From NCBI GenBank assembly GCA_002361335.1, contig DESS01000295.1, positions 1 to 64,000 of the forward strand: a stretch of DNA of 64,000 bases. The letters are read 5' to 3'. The stretch comes from Richelia sp. UBA3308 (GTDB taxonomy: Bacteria; Cyanobacteriota; Cyanobacteriia; Cyanobacteriales; Nostocaceae). The notes under the pieces were generated by a model. It worked only from the letters and a program-made list of their open reading frames with translations, ran no database searches and was not told the DNA's origin. Positions within the stretch are counted from its first letter, which is position 1, and each line of letters begins with the position of its first letter. A program made the position numbers and the translations under genes. Of the stretch, positions 1 through 8,586 are shown in pieces.

Positions 1-19
1 AGGGAGAGGTACTACTTCT

Positions 20-70
20 TACTCATTACTCAGATAAAATATGATAACTGTTTAACCGGACATAATATCA
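20..70. repeat. Dispersed repeat, copy 1 (near trmB 3' end)
   Basis: About 50 bp containing GATAACTGTTTAACCGGACA. It is nearly identical to 42538-42587, and a shorter piece (AACCGGACATGATAT) is at 42114. Both long copies lie just beyond the stop codon of a minus-strand gene (trmB here, the ABC ATPase there), so they would be transcribed as 3' UTR. Confidence 0.7.
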
Positions 71-736
71 TGGAGCACTCCTAACTCTTGTAAACACGGC
101 ACGATAAACCGGTTCATTTTTCTCTAAAGTAAATAATTCCCGTTCCGTTGGCACAGGTAAGGGATTTTCTGCTAACCAACGTTCATTTTGTCTTTCAAAA
201 GCAGAATTTTCCTGAAAACGTTCGCACATCTCTAGGGCTACAAATTTAACATCTGATTGTAAAAACACCGTTCCTCCAAGTGGGAGATAATCCGCTAATT
301 CTGCCACTAATTGCGGTTGCACAACCCGCCGTTTACCATGACGATTCTTAAACCAAGGATCGGGAAATTGGATTGTGACTCGCCTTATTATATCCTTTGG
401 TAAACAAGACAAAAGTGGCTTTAATGAGTTATTGGCATTGCAAAATACATAATGTAAATTTGTTAATCCCAACTGCTCACGTATTTGGTTTGCTGCTTCT
501 ACCAAAGGTTCGCGAATTTCTAAACCCAAAAAATTCCAATTAGATTGTAGCTGCGCCATTTCCATTAAAAATTTACCTCTCGCACAACCAATATCTAAAA
601 GTAAAGGTTGATTGGCATCTAGATAAATTTTTTCCCAATTAATAGGATTAACAGGTGTTTGATATTTTATTGCTAATGGATTAACGTGTTGACGAACTCG
701 AACCCGATTCAAGATTTTTTTTCTCCTTGGTGACAA
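68..736 (-). CDS. trmB: tRNA (guanine-N7-)-methyltransferase
   Basis: SAM-dependent enzyme that methylates N7 of G46 in the variable loop of tRNAs, acting in the cytoplasm. The 222-residue protein has the SAM-binding motif DIGCARGK (48-55), an acidic motif LEIRE (72-76) and the TrmB signature FPDPWFKNRHGKRR (124-137), which carries catalytic and tRNA-contact residues. Length fits the family. The start is uncertain: 736 is a TTG with no clear Shine-Dalgarno sequence, and the family alignment really begins near residue 10 (RVRVRQHVNPLA), so the TTG at 712 is an alternative. The gene is monocistronic and divergent from the phosphoesterase at 1101. Confidence 0.93.
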   Translation of the reverse strand: MSPRRKKILNRVRVRQHVNPLAIKYQTPVNPINWEKIYLDANQPLLLDIGCARGKFLMEMAQLQSNWNFLGLEIREPLVEAANQIREQLGLTNLHYVFCNANNSLKPLLSCLPKDIIRRVTIQFPDPWFKNRHGKRRVVQPQLVAELADYLPLGGTVFLQSDVKFVALEMCERFQENSAFERQNERWLAENPLPVPTERELFTLEKNEPVYRAVFTRVRSAP

Positions 737-1100
737 TCAACTTATCAGTTAAGCCATTGTGAATTTTTAATGCACAACAGCAAGGCAAAAGGCAAGAGGC
801 AAAAGAGATAATAATTTTAGCTATTAAATAATATTTCTAAATATACAACTTAAATTCGTAGCAGCTTATCAATCAACAAAAATCAATATTTATAATTACT
901 CTACAAACCTAGCATTGCCCCAGAGGCGCGGGCTTGCTACATGTCTACAACTCCTCACTTCTGATTACCTCTGCTCACTACTAATTAAATATGTACAAAT
1001 ATTAAACAATAACATTCTTATGTGATCGGACTGAGCAAGAGTTATACTTGATTTCAAAACAAGCTCTTTTATACCCTCATATAAGATTTTATTTACTTCA
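737..1100. other. Intergenic spacer, AT-rich
   Basis: Divergent promoter region of 364 bp between trmB and the metallophosphoesterase. It holds a short purine-rich repeat (GGCAAAAGGCAAGAGGC near 780). I see no gene, RNA gene or convincing hairpin. Confidence 0.5.
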
Positions 1101-2204
1101 ATGAGTCTTAATTTTCGTTTTGCGATCGCCAGCGATTTACACGTAGCACTTCCCCATACTATTTGGGATCATCCCAGTCGATTTCATTTGGTAGAAGTTA
1201 GTATCCCAGCTTTTGAAAGTGTTTTGCAACATTTGACACAACTAGATTTAGATTTTCTTTTGCTACCGGGAGATTTAACCCAACACGGGGAAGCAGAAAA
1301 TCATACTTGGTTGCAAGAATGCTTAGCAAAACTACCTTTTCCAACTTATGTAATACCAGGTAATCATGATGTTCCGGTGCTCAATGCCAACGAGCAATCA
1401 ATTGCTTTTAAGGATTTTCCGCATTTTTACCGTAAATTTGGTTACGAACATAGGTCAGAACTATACTATACTTGTGAATTGCTGCCTAAAGTTAGGTTAA
1501 TTGCTCTTAATTCTAATAACTTTGACGATGGAGGTAAGCAGATAGGGCGATTAGATATTCAGCAATTAAGTTGGTTAGAAAAGGTTTTAGCACAAAAAGA
1601 AAACGATGAATTAATTCTGGTGATGATTCATCATAACGTAGTTGAGCATTTGCCCAATCAAGCGCGTCATCCCATGGCAAACCGTTACATGTTAGATAAT
1701 GCACCAGAACTTTTAGAAATTCTCCGACGTTACAAAGTTCAGTTAGTCTTTACCGGGCACTTACATATCCAAGATATAGCCTATGAAGATAATGTATACG
1801 ATATCACTACAGGTTCTTTAGTAAGTTATCCCCATCCTTATCGTTTATTAGAATATCGTCAGGATGAGCACGGTCGCACTAAGTTAGAAATATCATCTTT
1901 TAACGTAGAATCAGTAACTAATTTTCCCAACTTACAGCAAACTTCCCAACAATGGATGATCGATCGCAGTTTTCCGTTTATAGTCAAACTACTGACTTTA
2001 CCTCCATTGAACCTTACCCAAGAAAAAGCTGAAGAATTAGCCCCCGGATTACGAAACTTCTGGGCGAATATTGCTGCTGGTGATGCCTTACTTGAATATC
2101 CCGAATTTCCCCAACATGTACGCCAGCACTTCGAGAAATATGGGGCAATAAATGCCGATGGTTATCCTACCTTTATTGATAACCATGCGACGTTATTGCT
2201 TTAA
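1101..2204 (+). CDS. Calcineurin-like metallophosphoesterase (CpdA-like)
   Basis: Predicted cytosolic phosphodiesterase with a di-metal centre, of the class that includes the cAMP phosphodiesterase CpdA; the substrate cannot be read from the sequence. The metal-ligand motifs are all present in order: DLH (12-14), GDLT (57-60), GNHD (87-90), a histidine pair at 177-178 and GHLH (219-222). There is no signal peptide or membrane segment. At 367 residues it is about 90 longer than E. coli CpdA; the extra C-terminal ~100 residues have no recognised domain. Start ATG at 1101 lacks a clear ribosome binding site, as do many genes here. Confidence 0.85.
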   Translation: MSLNFRFAIASDLHVALPHTIWDHPSRFHLVEVSIPAFESVLQHLTQLDLDFLLLPGDLTQHGEAENHTWLQECLAKLPFPTYVIPGNHDVPVLNANEQSIAFKDFPHFYRKFGYEHRSELYYTCELLPKVRLIALNSNNFDDGGKQIGRLDIQQLSWLEKVLAQKENDELILVMIHHNVVEHLPNQARHPMANRYMLDNAPELLEILRRYKVQLVFTGHLHIQDIAYEDNVYDITTGSLVSYPHPYRLLEYRQDEHGRTKLEISSFNVESVTNFPNLQQTSQQWMIDRSFPFIVKLLTLPPLNLTQEKAEELAPGLRNFWANIAAGDALLEYPEFPQHVRQHFEKYGAINADGYPTFIDNHATLLL

Positions 2205-2438
2205 GAGGGCTAATAACGGTAATTAGACAAGGGGCAAGGAGATGGGAGAAAAGCGACACTCTTGTGGTAAGGGCGTTACTTGCAAATCTTTACTTTCCAA
2301 AAAATTTTTGATTTGACTCAACTAAAAACCCTTATAATCTCAACAAAAAGCATCAACGATTCCGCTTGTGAATTAGTTGAAAGTAAGTCCGTGTAAAAAA
2401 AACTAAGGTGTGTCATTGCGAGTTGAACGGAGTGAAAC

Positions 2439-2466
2439 GTTCACCTTTAGGTGTTCCCGTAGGGTA
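2439..2466 (+). repeat. GTTCACC/AGGGTA dispersed repeat, copy 1
   Basis: Core GTTCACCTTTAGGTGTTCCC followed by GTAGGGTA. Other copies: 30842-30890 (-), 35400-35427 (+), 40915-40942 (-), 42011-42038 (+), 48872-48899 (-). The flanks of this copy (GAGTTGAACGGAGTGAAACG) recur beside the 40.9-kb copy. Confidence 0.8.
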
Positions 2467-2514
2467 GGGTAGCAATCTCAAGGTTTTGAACGCTATTTAG
2501 AATCTTTACTTGTA

Positions 2515-2540
2515 GAGGTTTATTTATGCCGACTTACTTA
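2515..2540 (-). repeat. TAAGTAAGTCGGC dispersed repeat, copy 1
   Basis: On the minus strand this reads TAAGTAAGTCGGCATAAATA. Related copies are at 30726-30761, 44844-44879 and 42424-42448, with a weaker one at 20014-20033. Confidence 0.65.
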
Positions 2541-2773
2541 GATGCGCCATTATTATTGATTACTCCACAAGAAGTTGCAATTTGGAAGTCTTTTCCCCAT
2601 CCCCCCATCATTAGATTACAATTTCACCCAAAAAAATTTAGTCCTACTAGTTCTTTTCATAAGTTTTAAAGGATTTATTTTTACTCAAAATTCTTTTCTC
2701 CCCCTGCTCCCAAGATCCCCAGCTCCCCCAGCTTGTCAAAACCCGCCATTTTTAATGAAAAAGAATACTACCC

Positions 2774-3607
2774 GTGTCTAATTCAGTTAAAACCTTTCCT
2801 GCTTGGGCATTTTTCTCTTTATTAAGTAACATCATACTTTTATTAGTGGTAATCTTCTTAATTGGCAAACAGCAGGGCGTTACCGCTTTTTTAGGTACTG
2901 TAGTTTCTCCCACTCCTCCGGCTAATTCTCATACTCAAACTCAACAAGTTGTTGTACCTCAACTGGGTAAACGTCATAAATTGGGCTATCAAAAATGGGT
3001 AAATATTCTTAAACAGGAAGCTTCAGTTGCAGCCCAAAAAAAACCGCGCAATTTAAATATACTCGCTGGTGATTCTCTGAGTTTGTGGTTTCCTTCGGAG
3101 TTGTTACCGGATAATAAAATATGGCTAAATCAGGGAATTTCTGGGGAAAAAACTGCTGGTTTATTCAAAAGATTAACTTTATTTGATAAAACCACACCAG
3201 AAAACATTTTTGTGATGATAGGTATCAACGATTTAATTGCCGGTATCAGTGATCAGAAAATTTTAGAAAATCAACGGCAGACTATGGCTTATTTGCGTAA
3301 AAAGCATCCCAAAGCACAAATAGTGATTCAATCTATTTTGCCACATCAAGGAAGTCTTGCCACATGGGAAGGAAAAAATAAACTCTTAGCAATTCCTAAT
3401 AGTCGGATTCGCAACTTAAATCAAAAATTGCAAACCATAGCAGCAAAAGAAGACGTAAAATATTTACACCTATATCCTCTGTTTGCCGATAAACAAGGAA
3501 ATCTCCGCTCAAAACTGACTACTGACGGATTACACCTTAATTCTCAAGGCTATTTAGTTTGGAGTTCCGCTTTGCAGTTATACTCTCAGATGGAGTTACA
3601 AAAATAA
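2774..3607 (+). CDS. SGNH/GDSL-family hydrolase, membrane anchored
   Basis: Serine esterase/lipase-type hydrolase of the SGNH superfamily; physiological substrate unknown. One N-terminal membrane segment (about 11-31) should anchor it in the inner membrane with the catalytic domain outside. The four SGNH blocks are visible: GDSLS (99-103, nucleophile Ser101), NQGISGEK (119-126, oxyanion Gly), GIND (150-153, Asn152) and DGLH (251-254, Asp251 and His254). A Pro/Thr/Gln-rich linker (45-62) separates anchor and domain. Start is GTG at 2774. It sits 44 bp upstream of ispH on the same strand, with a heptamer array in between, so co-transcription is possible. Confidence 0.85.
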   Translation: MSNSVKTFPAWAFFSLLSNIILLLVVIFLIGKQQGVTAFLGTVVSPTPPANSHTQTQQVVVPQLGKRHKLGYQKWVNILKQEASVAAQKKPRNLNILAGDSLSLWFPSELLPDNKIWLNQGISGEKTAGLFKRLTLFDKTTPENIFVMIGINDLIAGISDQKILENQRQTMAYLRKKHPKAQIVIQSILPHQGSLATWEGKNKLLAIPNSRIRNLNQKLQTIAAKEDVKYLHLYPLFADKQGNLRSKLTTDGLHLNSQGYLVWSSALQLYSQMELQK

Positions 3608-3611
3608 ATCA

Positions 3612-3646
3612 CTAATAACTAACAACTAACAACTAACAACTAACAA
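3612..3646 (+). repeat. Heptanucleotide array (CTAATAA then 4 x CTAACAA) abutting ispH
   Basis: Five 7-bp units end only five bases before the ispH ATG at 3652, replacing any Shine-Dalgarno sequence. This is the STRR type of repeat known from Nostocales. Confidence 0.9.
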
Positions 3647-3651
3647 CTATT

Positions 3652-4860
3652 ATGGATACAAAGGCTTTTAAGCGCTCATTACAACATTCGGAAAATTACC
3701 ATCGTCGAGGATTTGGACACAAAGAGGAAGTGGCTACTCAGCTACATTCGGAATATCAAAGTGGCTTAATTCAGGAAATTAGAGATAATAATTATACATT
3801 AACTCTCGGTGATGTTACCATTCGTCTAGCGGAAGCTTTTGGCTTTTGTTGGGGTGTTGAACGTGCTGTGGCAATGGCTTATGAAACCCGCAAGCATTTT
3901 CCTCAGGAACGGATTTGGATTACTAATGAGATTATTCACAATCCATCTGTAAATCAACGTTTGCGAGAAATGCAAGTTGGATTTATTCCTGTAGAAGCTG
4001 GTCAAAAAAACTTTTCTGTGGTTGAGTCTGGAGAGGTTGTGATTTTACCTGCTTTTGGCGCAAGCGTTCAAGAAATGCAGGTGCTTAACGATAAAGGTTG
4101 TAAAATTGTCGATACAACTTGTCCTTGGGTTTCTAAAGTTTGGAATACAGTTGAAAAGCATAAAAAGGTTGATTGTACATCCATAATTCACGGTAAATAT
4201 AAACATGAAGAAACCATTGCCACTAGTTCCTTTGCTGGTAAATATCTAATTGTTCTTAATTTGAAAGAAGCTGAATATGTTGCCGATTATATTTTAAATG
4301 GCGGCAATCGCGAAGAGTTTCTCACTAAATTCAGCAAAGCTTATTCGCCAGGTTTTAATCCTGACACGGATTTAGAAAAAGTTGGAATTGCCAATCAAAC
4401 TACAATGCTTAAAGGGGAAACCGAACAGATTGGTAAACTGTTTGAGCGTACTATGATGAAAAAGTATCCCCCTTCCGAATTAAATCAGCATTTTCAAAGT
4501 TTTAATACTATTTGCGACGCTACCCAAGAAAGACAAGATGCCATGCTGCAATTAGTGGAAGAAAAACTTGATTTTATAGTAGTAATTGGCGGGTTTAATT
4601 CATCCAATACTTCTCATTTACAAGAAATTGCAGAGGAAAGAAAACTTCCTTCTTATCATATTGATAGCGTGGAGAGAATTTTCTCAGAACAGAGCATAGA
4701 ACATTGTCAGTTAAATGGGAATATCAAAATATCAGAAAAATGGTTGCCAGAGGGAAAAATTATTGTAGGAATTACCTCTGGGGCTTCTACGCCGGATAAA
4801 GTTGTAGAAGATGTAATTAATAAGATTTTTGAATTGAAGAAAACACCAGCAGTGGTTTAA
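3652..4860 (+). CDS. ispH: 4-hydroxy-3-methylbut-2-enyl diphosphate reductase
   Basis: Last enzyme of the MEP isoprenoid pathway: a [4Fe-4S] protein that reduces HMBPP to IPP and DMAPP, which feed carotenoid, phytol and quinone synthesis. The 402-residue length and N-terminal ~55-residue extension mark the cyanobacterial/plant type. The three cluster cysteines are Cys66 (FGFCWGVERA), Cys157 (DTTCPWVSKVW) and Cys288 (NTICDATQERQ); substrate histidines lie in EIIHNPSV (His96) and IIHGKYKHEE, and the diphosphate-binding GFNSSNTSHL and SGASTPD motifs follow. The start codon follows a heptamer array with no ribosome binding site. A terminator follows at 4908. Confidence 0.96.
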   Translation: MDTKAFKRSLQHSENYHRRGFGHKEEVATQLHSEYQSGLIQEIRDNNYTLTLGDVTIRLAEAFGFCWGVERAVAMAYETRKHFPQERIWITNEIIHNPSVNQRLREMQVGFIPVEAGQKNFSVVESGEVVILPAFGASVQEMQVLNDKGCKIVDTTCPWVSKVWNTVEKHKKVDCTSIIHGKYKHEETIATSSFAGKYLIVLNLKEAEYVADYILNGGNREEFLTKFSKAYSPGFNPDTDLEKVGIANQTTMLKGETEQIGKLFERTMMKKYPPSELNQHFQSFNTICDATQERQDAMLQLVEEKLDFIVVIGGFNSSNTSHLQEIAEERKLPSYHIDSVERIFSEQSIEHCQLNGNIKISEKWLPEGKIIVGITSGASTPDKVVEDVINKIFELKKTPAVV

Positions 4861-4907
4861 AAATTCATCCCTGTGTCAGAAAAAATTCAAATTTACATCT
4901 AATCAGT

Positions 4908-4937
4908 GCTCGCCTATACAGCGGGCTTTATTTTTAT
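4908..4937 (+). terminator. Rho-independent terminator after ispH
   Basis: Stem GCTCGC/GCGGGC (one G-T pair) with a 7-base loop, followed by TTTATTTTTAT, starting 48 bp past the ispH stop codon. The short open frame from 4906 overlaps it and is probably not a gene. Confidence 0.7.
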
Positions 4938-5176
4938 GAGCTTGCTCAAGGAACATAGCCTTTGCAGTAACTGTCATTATTTAAAGCAGTGCCCTCATTC
5001 GTGGAAAAGCTTATCTTCAGAGATTTTCTTAACTGAACCTTATTTAGCTTTAAACCTGATTTTAACCATACTCTGTGTTTACTCCTAATCAGAATCGGAA
5101 CTGTTAATCGGGTAATTAATATCACTTATAGAATTTAAGAATTATCCAATAAATAAACTATTTGTGACGACGAAAT

Positions 5177-5285
5177 ATACAGCATATTTCATCTTTATGA
5201 GGTATATTTTGACGGGCATCTCTGCCCGTACCAGAAGATTTTTCTAAAATTTTTCTGTACCCCATTTATCTGCAAAGTGCTGTAT
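5177..5285. mobile_element. MITE-like element with ATACAGCAT ends, copy 1
   Basis: 109 bp with ends ATACAGCAT and GTGCTGTAT and an internal palindrome ACGGGCATCTCTGCCCGT. The 113-bp element at 24490-24602 is collinear over its whole length. No coding capacity. It lies in the 800-bp spacer after ispH, which otherwise is AT-rich with nothing recognised. Confidence 0.7.
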
Positions 5286-5664
5286 TTCTCAAGATGCTTA
5301 TATAGTCAATACAAAAATACGCCCAGCTTTAACGATTACCTCGGCAAATCTGAATAATAGTATCAATATTAAACTCTGTTCAGATCAAATAAGAATTTGA
5401 TTTGCTGATGCTTAAGTATTAATACAGGTCTATGATAGTTAAAACGAATAGGAATGTTTTTTTTTAAAGATAAATTTTTAATTGTAGCATAAGCTCATTG
5501 ATTTATGATAGTAAAAAATAGTACAAATAATTAAAGCTAACTGCTATTGTTAGCCGAAATTTAGATGTATAAAGATTATTCCTCTGTTCCAACTTTTGGA
5601 TAAGAGTGAGGAATTATCCTCATATTTCTAAATCTCGACTTAACTAAAAAAAACGTTACGGATT

Positions 5665-6003
5665 ATGATGAGGATGACTCACAAATTAGCATTTGCAGCT
5701 GCTTGTTTAGCGATATGTTCTGCTGTAGTTGTGAAACCGGCTAGTGCTATAGAAGATCACTTATCAGGGGAATTAATAGCACAATCTTCCAATAGTGAAA
5801 CACCTATTGAAAGAACACAAAAGCCCGATCCGAGTCAAAATAATCAACCTAACCCCAAGAAGCAAGCTGCTGATGAAGCTTGGTTAATTCCATTACTATG
5901 GGGATTAGGCGGATACTTAATTGGAAGTTTTATGGGAACACACAAAACCTATACCAAGATGAACAAAGGAGAGCGAAAAATTCCTCCCCACAAACTTCAG
6001 TAG
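5665..6003 (+). CDS. Small exported or membrane-anchored protein, unknown function
   Basis: Not recognised as a named family. 112 residues: signal peptide about 1-28 ending in a typical ASA cleavage site, a hydrophilic Pro/Asn/Gln-rich stretch (38-67), one membrane segment (about 75-95, WLIPLLWGLGGYLIGSF) and a basic C-terminus. The layout suggests a periplasmic loop tethered to the membrane. Three clustered Met codons (5665, 5668, 5674) make the exact start uncertain. It is convergent with the FIST gene; the two share the strong hairpin at 6101-6136. Confidence 0.7.
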   Translation: MMRMTHKLAFAAACLAICSAVVVKPASAIEDHLSGELIAQSSNSETPIERTQKPDPSQNNQPNPKKQAADEAWLIPLLWGLGGYLIGSFMGTHKTYTKMNKGERKIPPHKLQ

Positions 6004-6100
6004 TAGAGATGCATCTGGAACGATAATATCTGTAAAAATTAAACAGTGTGTTTCTCTTCAAATAGCTCGGCTTGAATTTTAGATAAGTCCTTGTAATTGT

Positions 6101-6136
6101 TTAATGGTGGACAATATAAAAATTGTCCACCATTAA
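6101..6136. terminator. Bidirectional terminator hairpin between convergent genes
   Basis: Perfect 15-bp stem TTAATGGTGGACAAT (6101-6115) with its complement at 6122-6136, loop of six A/T bases, followed by TTTT on the plus strand. It lies between the convergent genes ending at 6003 (+) and 6170 (-). Confidence 0.8.
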
Positions 6137-6169
6137 TTTTGAACATTGACTCTTTATTTGTGCTGCGAA

Positions 6170-7393
6170 CTATTTACTTGAAGTATCTGATTCGCGACAA
6201 ATAGCAAAAACAGAAGTGTAACCGTGGAGAAAAGTACTACCGCCAACAGGACCGATTTCACCACCGCAAAAGAATCCTCCTAATGGTATATTTTTGATAT
6301 AGCGTTGAAATAATTCTGAATCAAAGTTAGGTTTTCCATAGAGTCCTTCCCCTCTACCCAAGCAGGAAAACATTAAAGCACCAATGGTCGATGATTCCGA
6401 TGTTTGTTCTTGTTGATATTTGTTGAGCAAAAATTCTAAGTCTTGGGCAGAAGTTTGAGCGTCACGTAGGTGGAATTGTAGACGCTGCCCGGGACGTAAA
6501 TAGTCACCAATGGCGATCGCTCCTGCTGTTGGGTCTACTCCTAATATATTACGAATTAAGAAGTCTCCTTGTTGTAAATTTTGTTTAAATTCATCCATTG
6601 CCACACCCACGAATAAAGAGTTCTGAGCGAGGGTTTGTTCTGATTCGCTTAAATTAGCAATCAAATCGCGCAACAAAATTAATGGAACTTGCTCTTCAAG
6701 TTCTAAAATTATATTGCGATCGCACTTACTGACTTGGTAGGGTGTGCCAATTGGGCGACAACCTTGGGCAACAATTGTATCTAAAGTAATATTGCCGCTT
6801 AATGCTACTCCTACGGTACCCTGTGTATGAAGCTTGTCGTTATAAAATAAGGCAACAGGATTTCCCATACCACCACTGCTTGCTTGTCCTCCTACAGTCA
6901 CACAACCCGGATAAGCAAAGTCCAAACCTTTTAATAAGTCATTAATACCGCCAGAAAAATTGCCCGAGAGCAAAATAAATTGGGGTGTAGGGGAAGGTGG
7001 TACCCCGATCAAATCCATCCAAGCATTAGGCGAACTATCTAAATCGGGTAATTCTTCGGCAACAATATGAAACGGATGAATATTTACTTGTGGTAAATAA
7101 GCTAAAGTTAGCGATAAAGCTGGTTGGGATTCCAATTCTTCGGCTTGTCCCCAGTTGTTTGTACCGACAATACCGCCACCACTACAGCCAATTAGCACAG
7201 GTACGTCTAATTTCTCTCTTAGCAAAGGTAAAACCCGCGAATACTCACTTGTAAAAGCAGACGAAATGAATACTATTCCTAAATTAGATGAAGTTGATAA
7301 CTTCCCTACAGCTTGTTCTACGACTTCCGAAATCGCTGCTTCCAAAGAAGCACGGGTTGACAAGGCGTTTGTCCACTGCATTTGGTCTGCCAT
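6170..7393 (-). CDS. FIST domain protein (FIST_N + FIST_C)
   Basis: FIST domains are intracellular ligand-sensing modules often tied to signal transduction; the ligand is unknown. The 407 residues show FIST_N (about 30-220: alternating hydrophobic strands such as LGIVFISSAF and the glycine-rich VLIGCSGGGIVG) and FIST_C (about 235-385, ending LGGFFCGGEIGPVGGSTFLHGYT). No kinase, chemotaxis or membrane part is fused, so this is a stand-alone sensor as is common in cyanobacteria. Start ATG at 7393. No neighbour hints at a partner. Confidence 0.85.
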   Translation of the reverse strand: MADQMQWTNALSTRASLEAAISEVVEQAVGKLSTSSNLGIVFISSAFTSEYSRVLPLLREKLDVPVLIGCSGGGIVGTNNWGQAEELESQPALSLTLAYLPQVNIHPFHIVAEELPDLDSSPNAWMDLIGVPPSPTPQFILLSGNFSGGINDLLKGLDFAYPGCVTVGGQASSGGMGNPVALFYNDKLHTQGTVGVALSGNITLDTIVAQGCRPIGTPYQVSKCDRNIILELEEQVPLILLRDLIANLSESEQTLAQNSLFVGVAMDEFKQNLQQGDFLIRNILGVDPTAGAIAIGDYLRPGQRLQFHLRDAQTSAQDLEFLLNKYQQEQTSESSTIGALMFSCLGRGEGLYGKPNFDSELFQRYIKNIPLGGFFCGGEIGPVGGSTFLHGYTSVFAICRESDTSSK

Positions 7394-7773
7394 GAGTTCT
7401 ATAATGTTTATATGATTGATGTTTTAAGGTTAATAGTTTTTACTTTTATATCCCCTTGAGATTAATTGCATCTTACAGTAGTTGAGTGTTGAGCGTGGGT
7501 TTTAATTTCAAGTATGAGTCAACCCCCCGAAGTTGTAATTAACAATCTGTAATACTTATATCTCTAGATTCTGGTAAAAACGATGGTTAAAATCTTAAAA
7601 GTTTAAGTTGAAGACTCTATATACGAAAATATTTGCTGTATGTTCATATAAGCGTTTTACTACATCACGTTTAATTACGTGCTTAGTCGCTAGAATGGTT
7701 AAAACCATCAATTTAGAACGACAACTGAAATTTTTCTATACTTGTATTAACCACAATTAACACAACAAAAGCT

Positions 7774-7995
7774 ATGAGCGACATCCAAGAAAAAATCCAA
7801 GAAGAACTCCAAGAAGCTCGCACTGTTTGCGATAGTGAAGGTACCAACTCCGCCGAGTGCGCTGCTGCTTGGGATGCAGTTGAAGAATTACAAGCCGAAG
7901 CTTCTCACCAGCGTCAATCAAAGCCCAAAAATTCCTTAGAGAAATACTGTGATGAAAACCCCGATGCTGATGAGTGCAGAGTTTACGACGACTAA
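7774..7995 (+). CDS. CP12, Calvin-cycle redox scaffold protein
   Basis: Small, intrinsically disordered acidic protein that binds GAPDH and phosphoribulokinase under oxidising conditions and shuts down the Calvin cycle in the dark. The 73-residue protein has both redox-active cysteine pairs, Cys19/Cys29 and Cys59/Cys68, and the core AAWDAVEELQ (31-40) of the AWD_VEEL motif; the C-terminus CDENPDADECRVYDD matches the GAPDH-binding tail. It is free-standing, not fused to a CBS domain. The long spacer upstream (7394-7773) should hold its promoter; no motif there is clear to me. Confidence 0.94.
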   Translation: MSDIQEKIQEELQEARTVCDSEGTNSAECAAAWDAVEELQAEASHQRQSKPKNSLEKYCDENPDADECRVYDD

Positions 7996-8110
7996 AAATC
8001 AAGTTCGTCATTAATATATCTCTTTTTCCACGCAAGTAATACAAACCCTTGATAATTACAGATCTCATTCTTATCACAGGTTTATCTTTGAATATACATA
8101 AGATATCAGG

Positions 8111-8236
8111 TATTCAGCGTGGTGTTTCCTCCCAGATAAATCCATAGCAAACCGAACTAAGTTATTAAAGCTTGAGTTATATCGCCATGGAGCTATTCAG
8201 CGTGGATTGTTCAACTCTGCCTGAATCTGGGAGGAA
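8111..8236. repeat. Interleaved direct and inverted repeat downstream of CP12
   Basis: The 12-mer TATTCAGCGTGG occurs twice (8111-8122, 8194-8205), and TTCCTCCCAGAT (8126-8137) has an exact inverted partner (8225-8236). The arrangement could fold as a long stem. The open frame at 8172-8390 across it looks spurious. Confidence 0.6.
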
Positions 8237-8415
8237 TTTAGTTTCAAAGGTTAAAGTAATAAGGTTAAAGGATAATGGTTTGAGATTACCGCAATTTTTC
8301 TTTACTCCTTGCTTTATTTTAAATTTCGACGACTTACGATATTGTCACAATGCGGGCGTTAGTGCCGTAGCCTCATTGCCTTATTCTTAGATTCCAAATT
8401 TATCTAAGTGTCACA

Positions 8416-8455
8416 CACCCTACAAGACAAAATGTGCCAGTTGCGGGCCGTCCTA
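8416..8455 (+). repeat. CACCCTACAAG/GCGGGCCGTCCTA dispersed repeat, copy 1
   Basis: About 40 bp; the core GTGCCAGTTGCGGGCCGTCC is shared with 53294-53332 and, with changes, 24690-24728. The complement of its first part (TAGGGTGTGT) also occurs at 56630 and 62928. Confidence 0.7.
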
Positions 8456-8586
8456 ATTTCTAAAAATATTCATATATTATTCATATATATATATTTCTAT
8501 ATTGTACTTTTCAATGCTGGCTTTCTTAGTTAAAGTCTCTAATTATATATAGGAACATATCGTAACATATAGGAACATATAGAACT

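Larger units (their letters stand above)
2205..2773. other. Intergenic spacer carrying two dispersed repeats
   Basis: 570 bp without a credible gene. It holds a fragment CTTGTGGTAAGGGCG (2268) related to the 110-bp element family, the GTTCACC-type repeat (2439-2466) and a TAAGTAAGTCGGC-type repeat (2515-2540). The open frame at 2575-2781 overlaps the next gene, is low complexity and has no homology I recognise. Confidence 0.5.

Noticed and set aside
4906..5088. 60-codon frame after ispH with several cysteines
   Set aside because: It overlaps the ispH terminator, has no ribosome binding site and matches no family I know.
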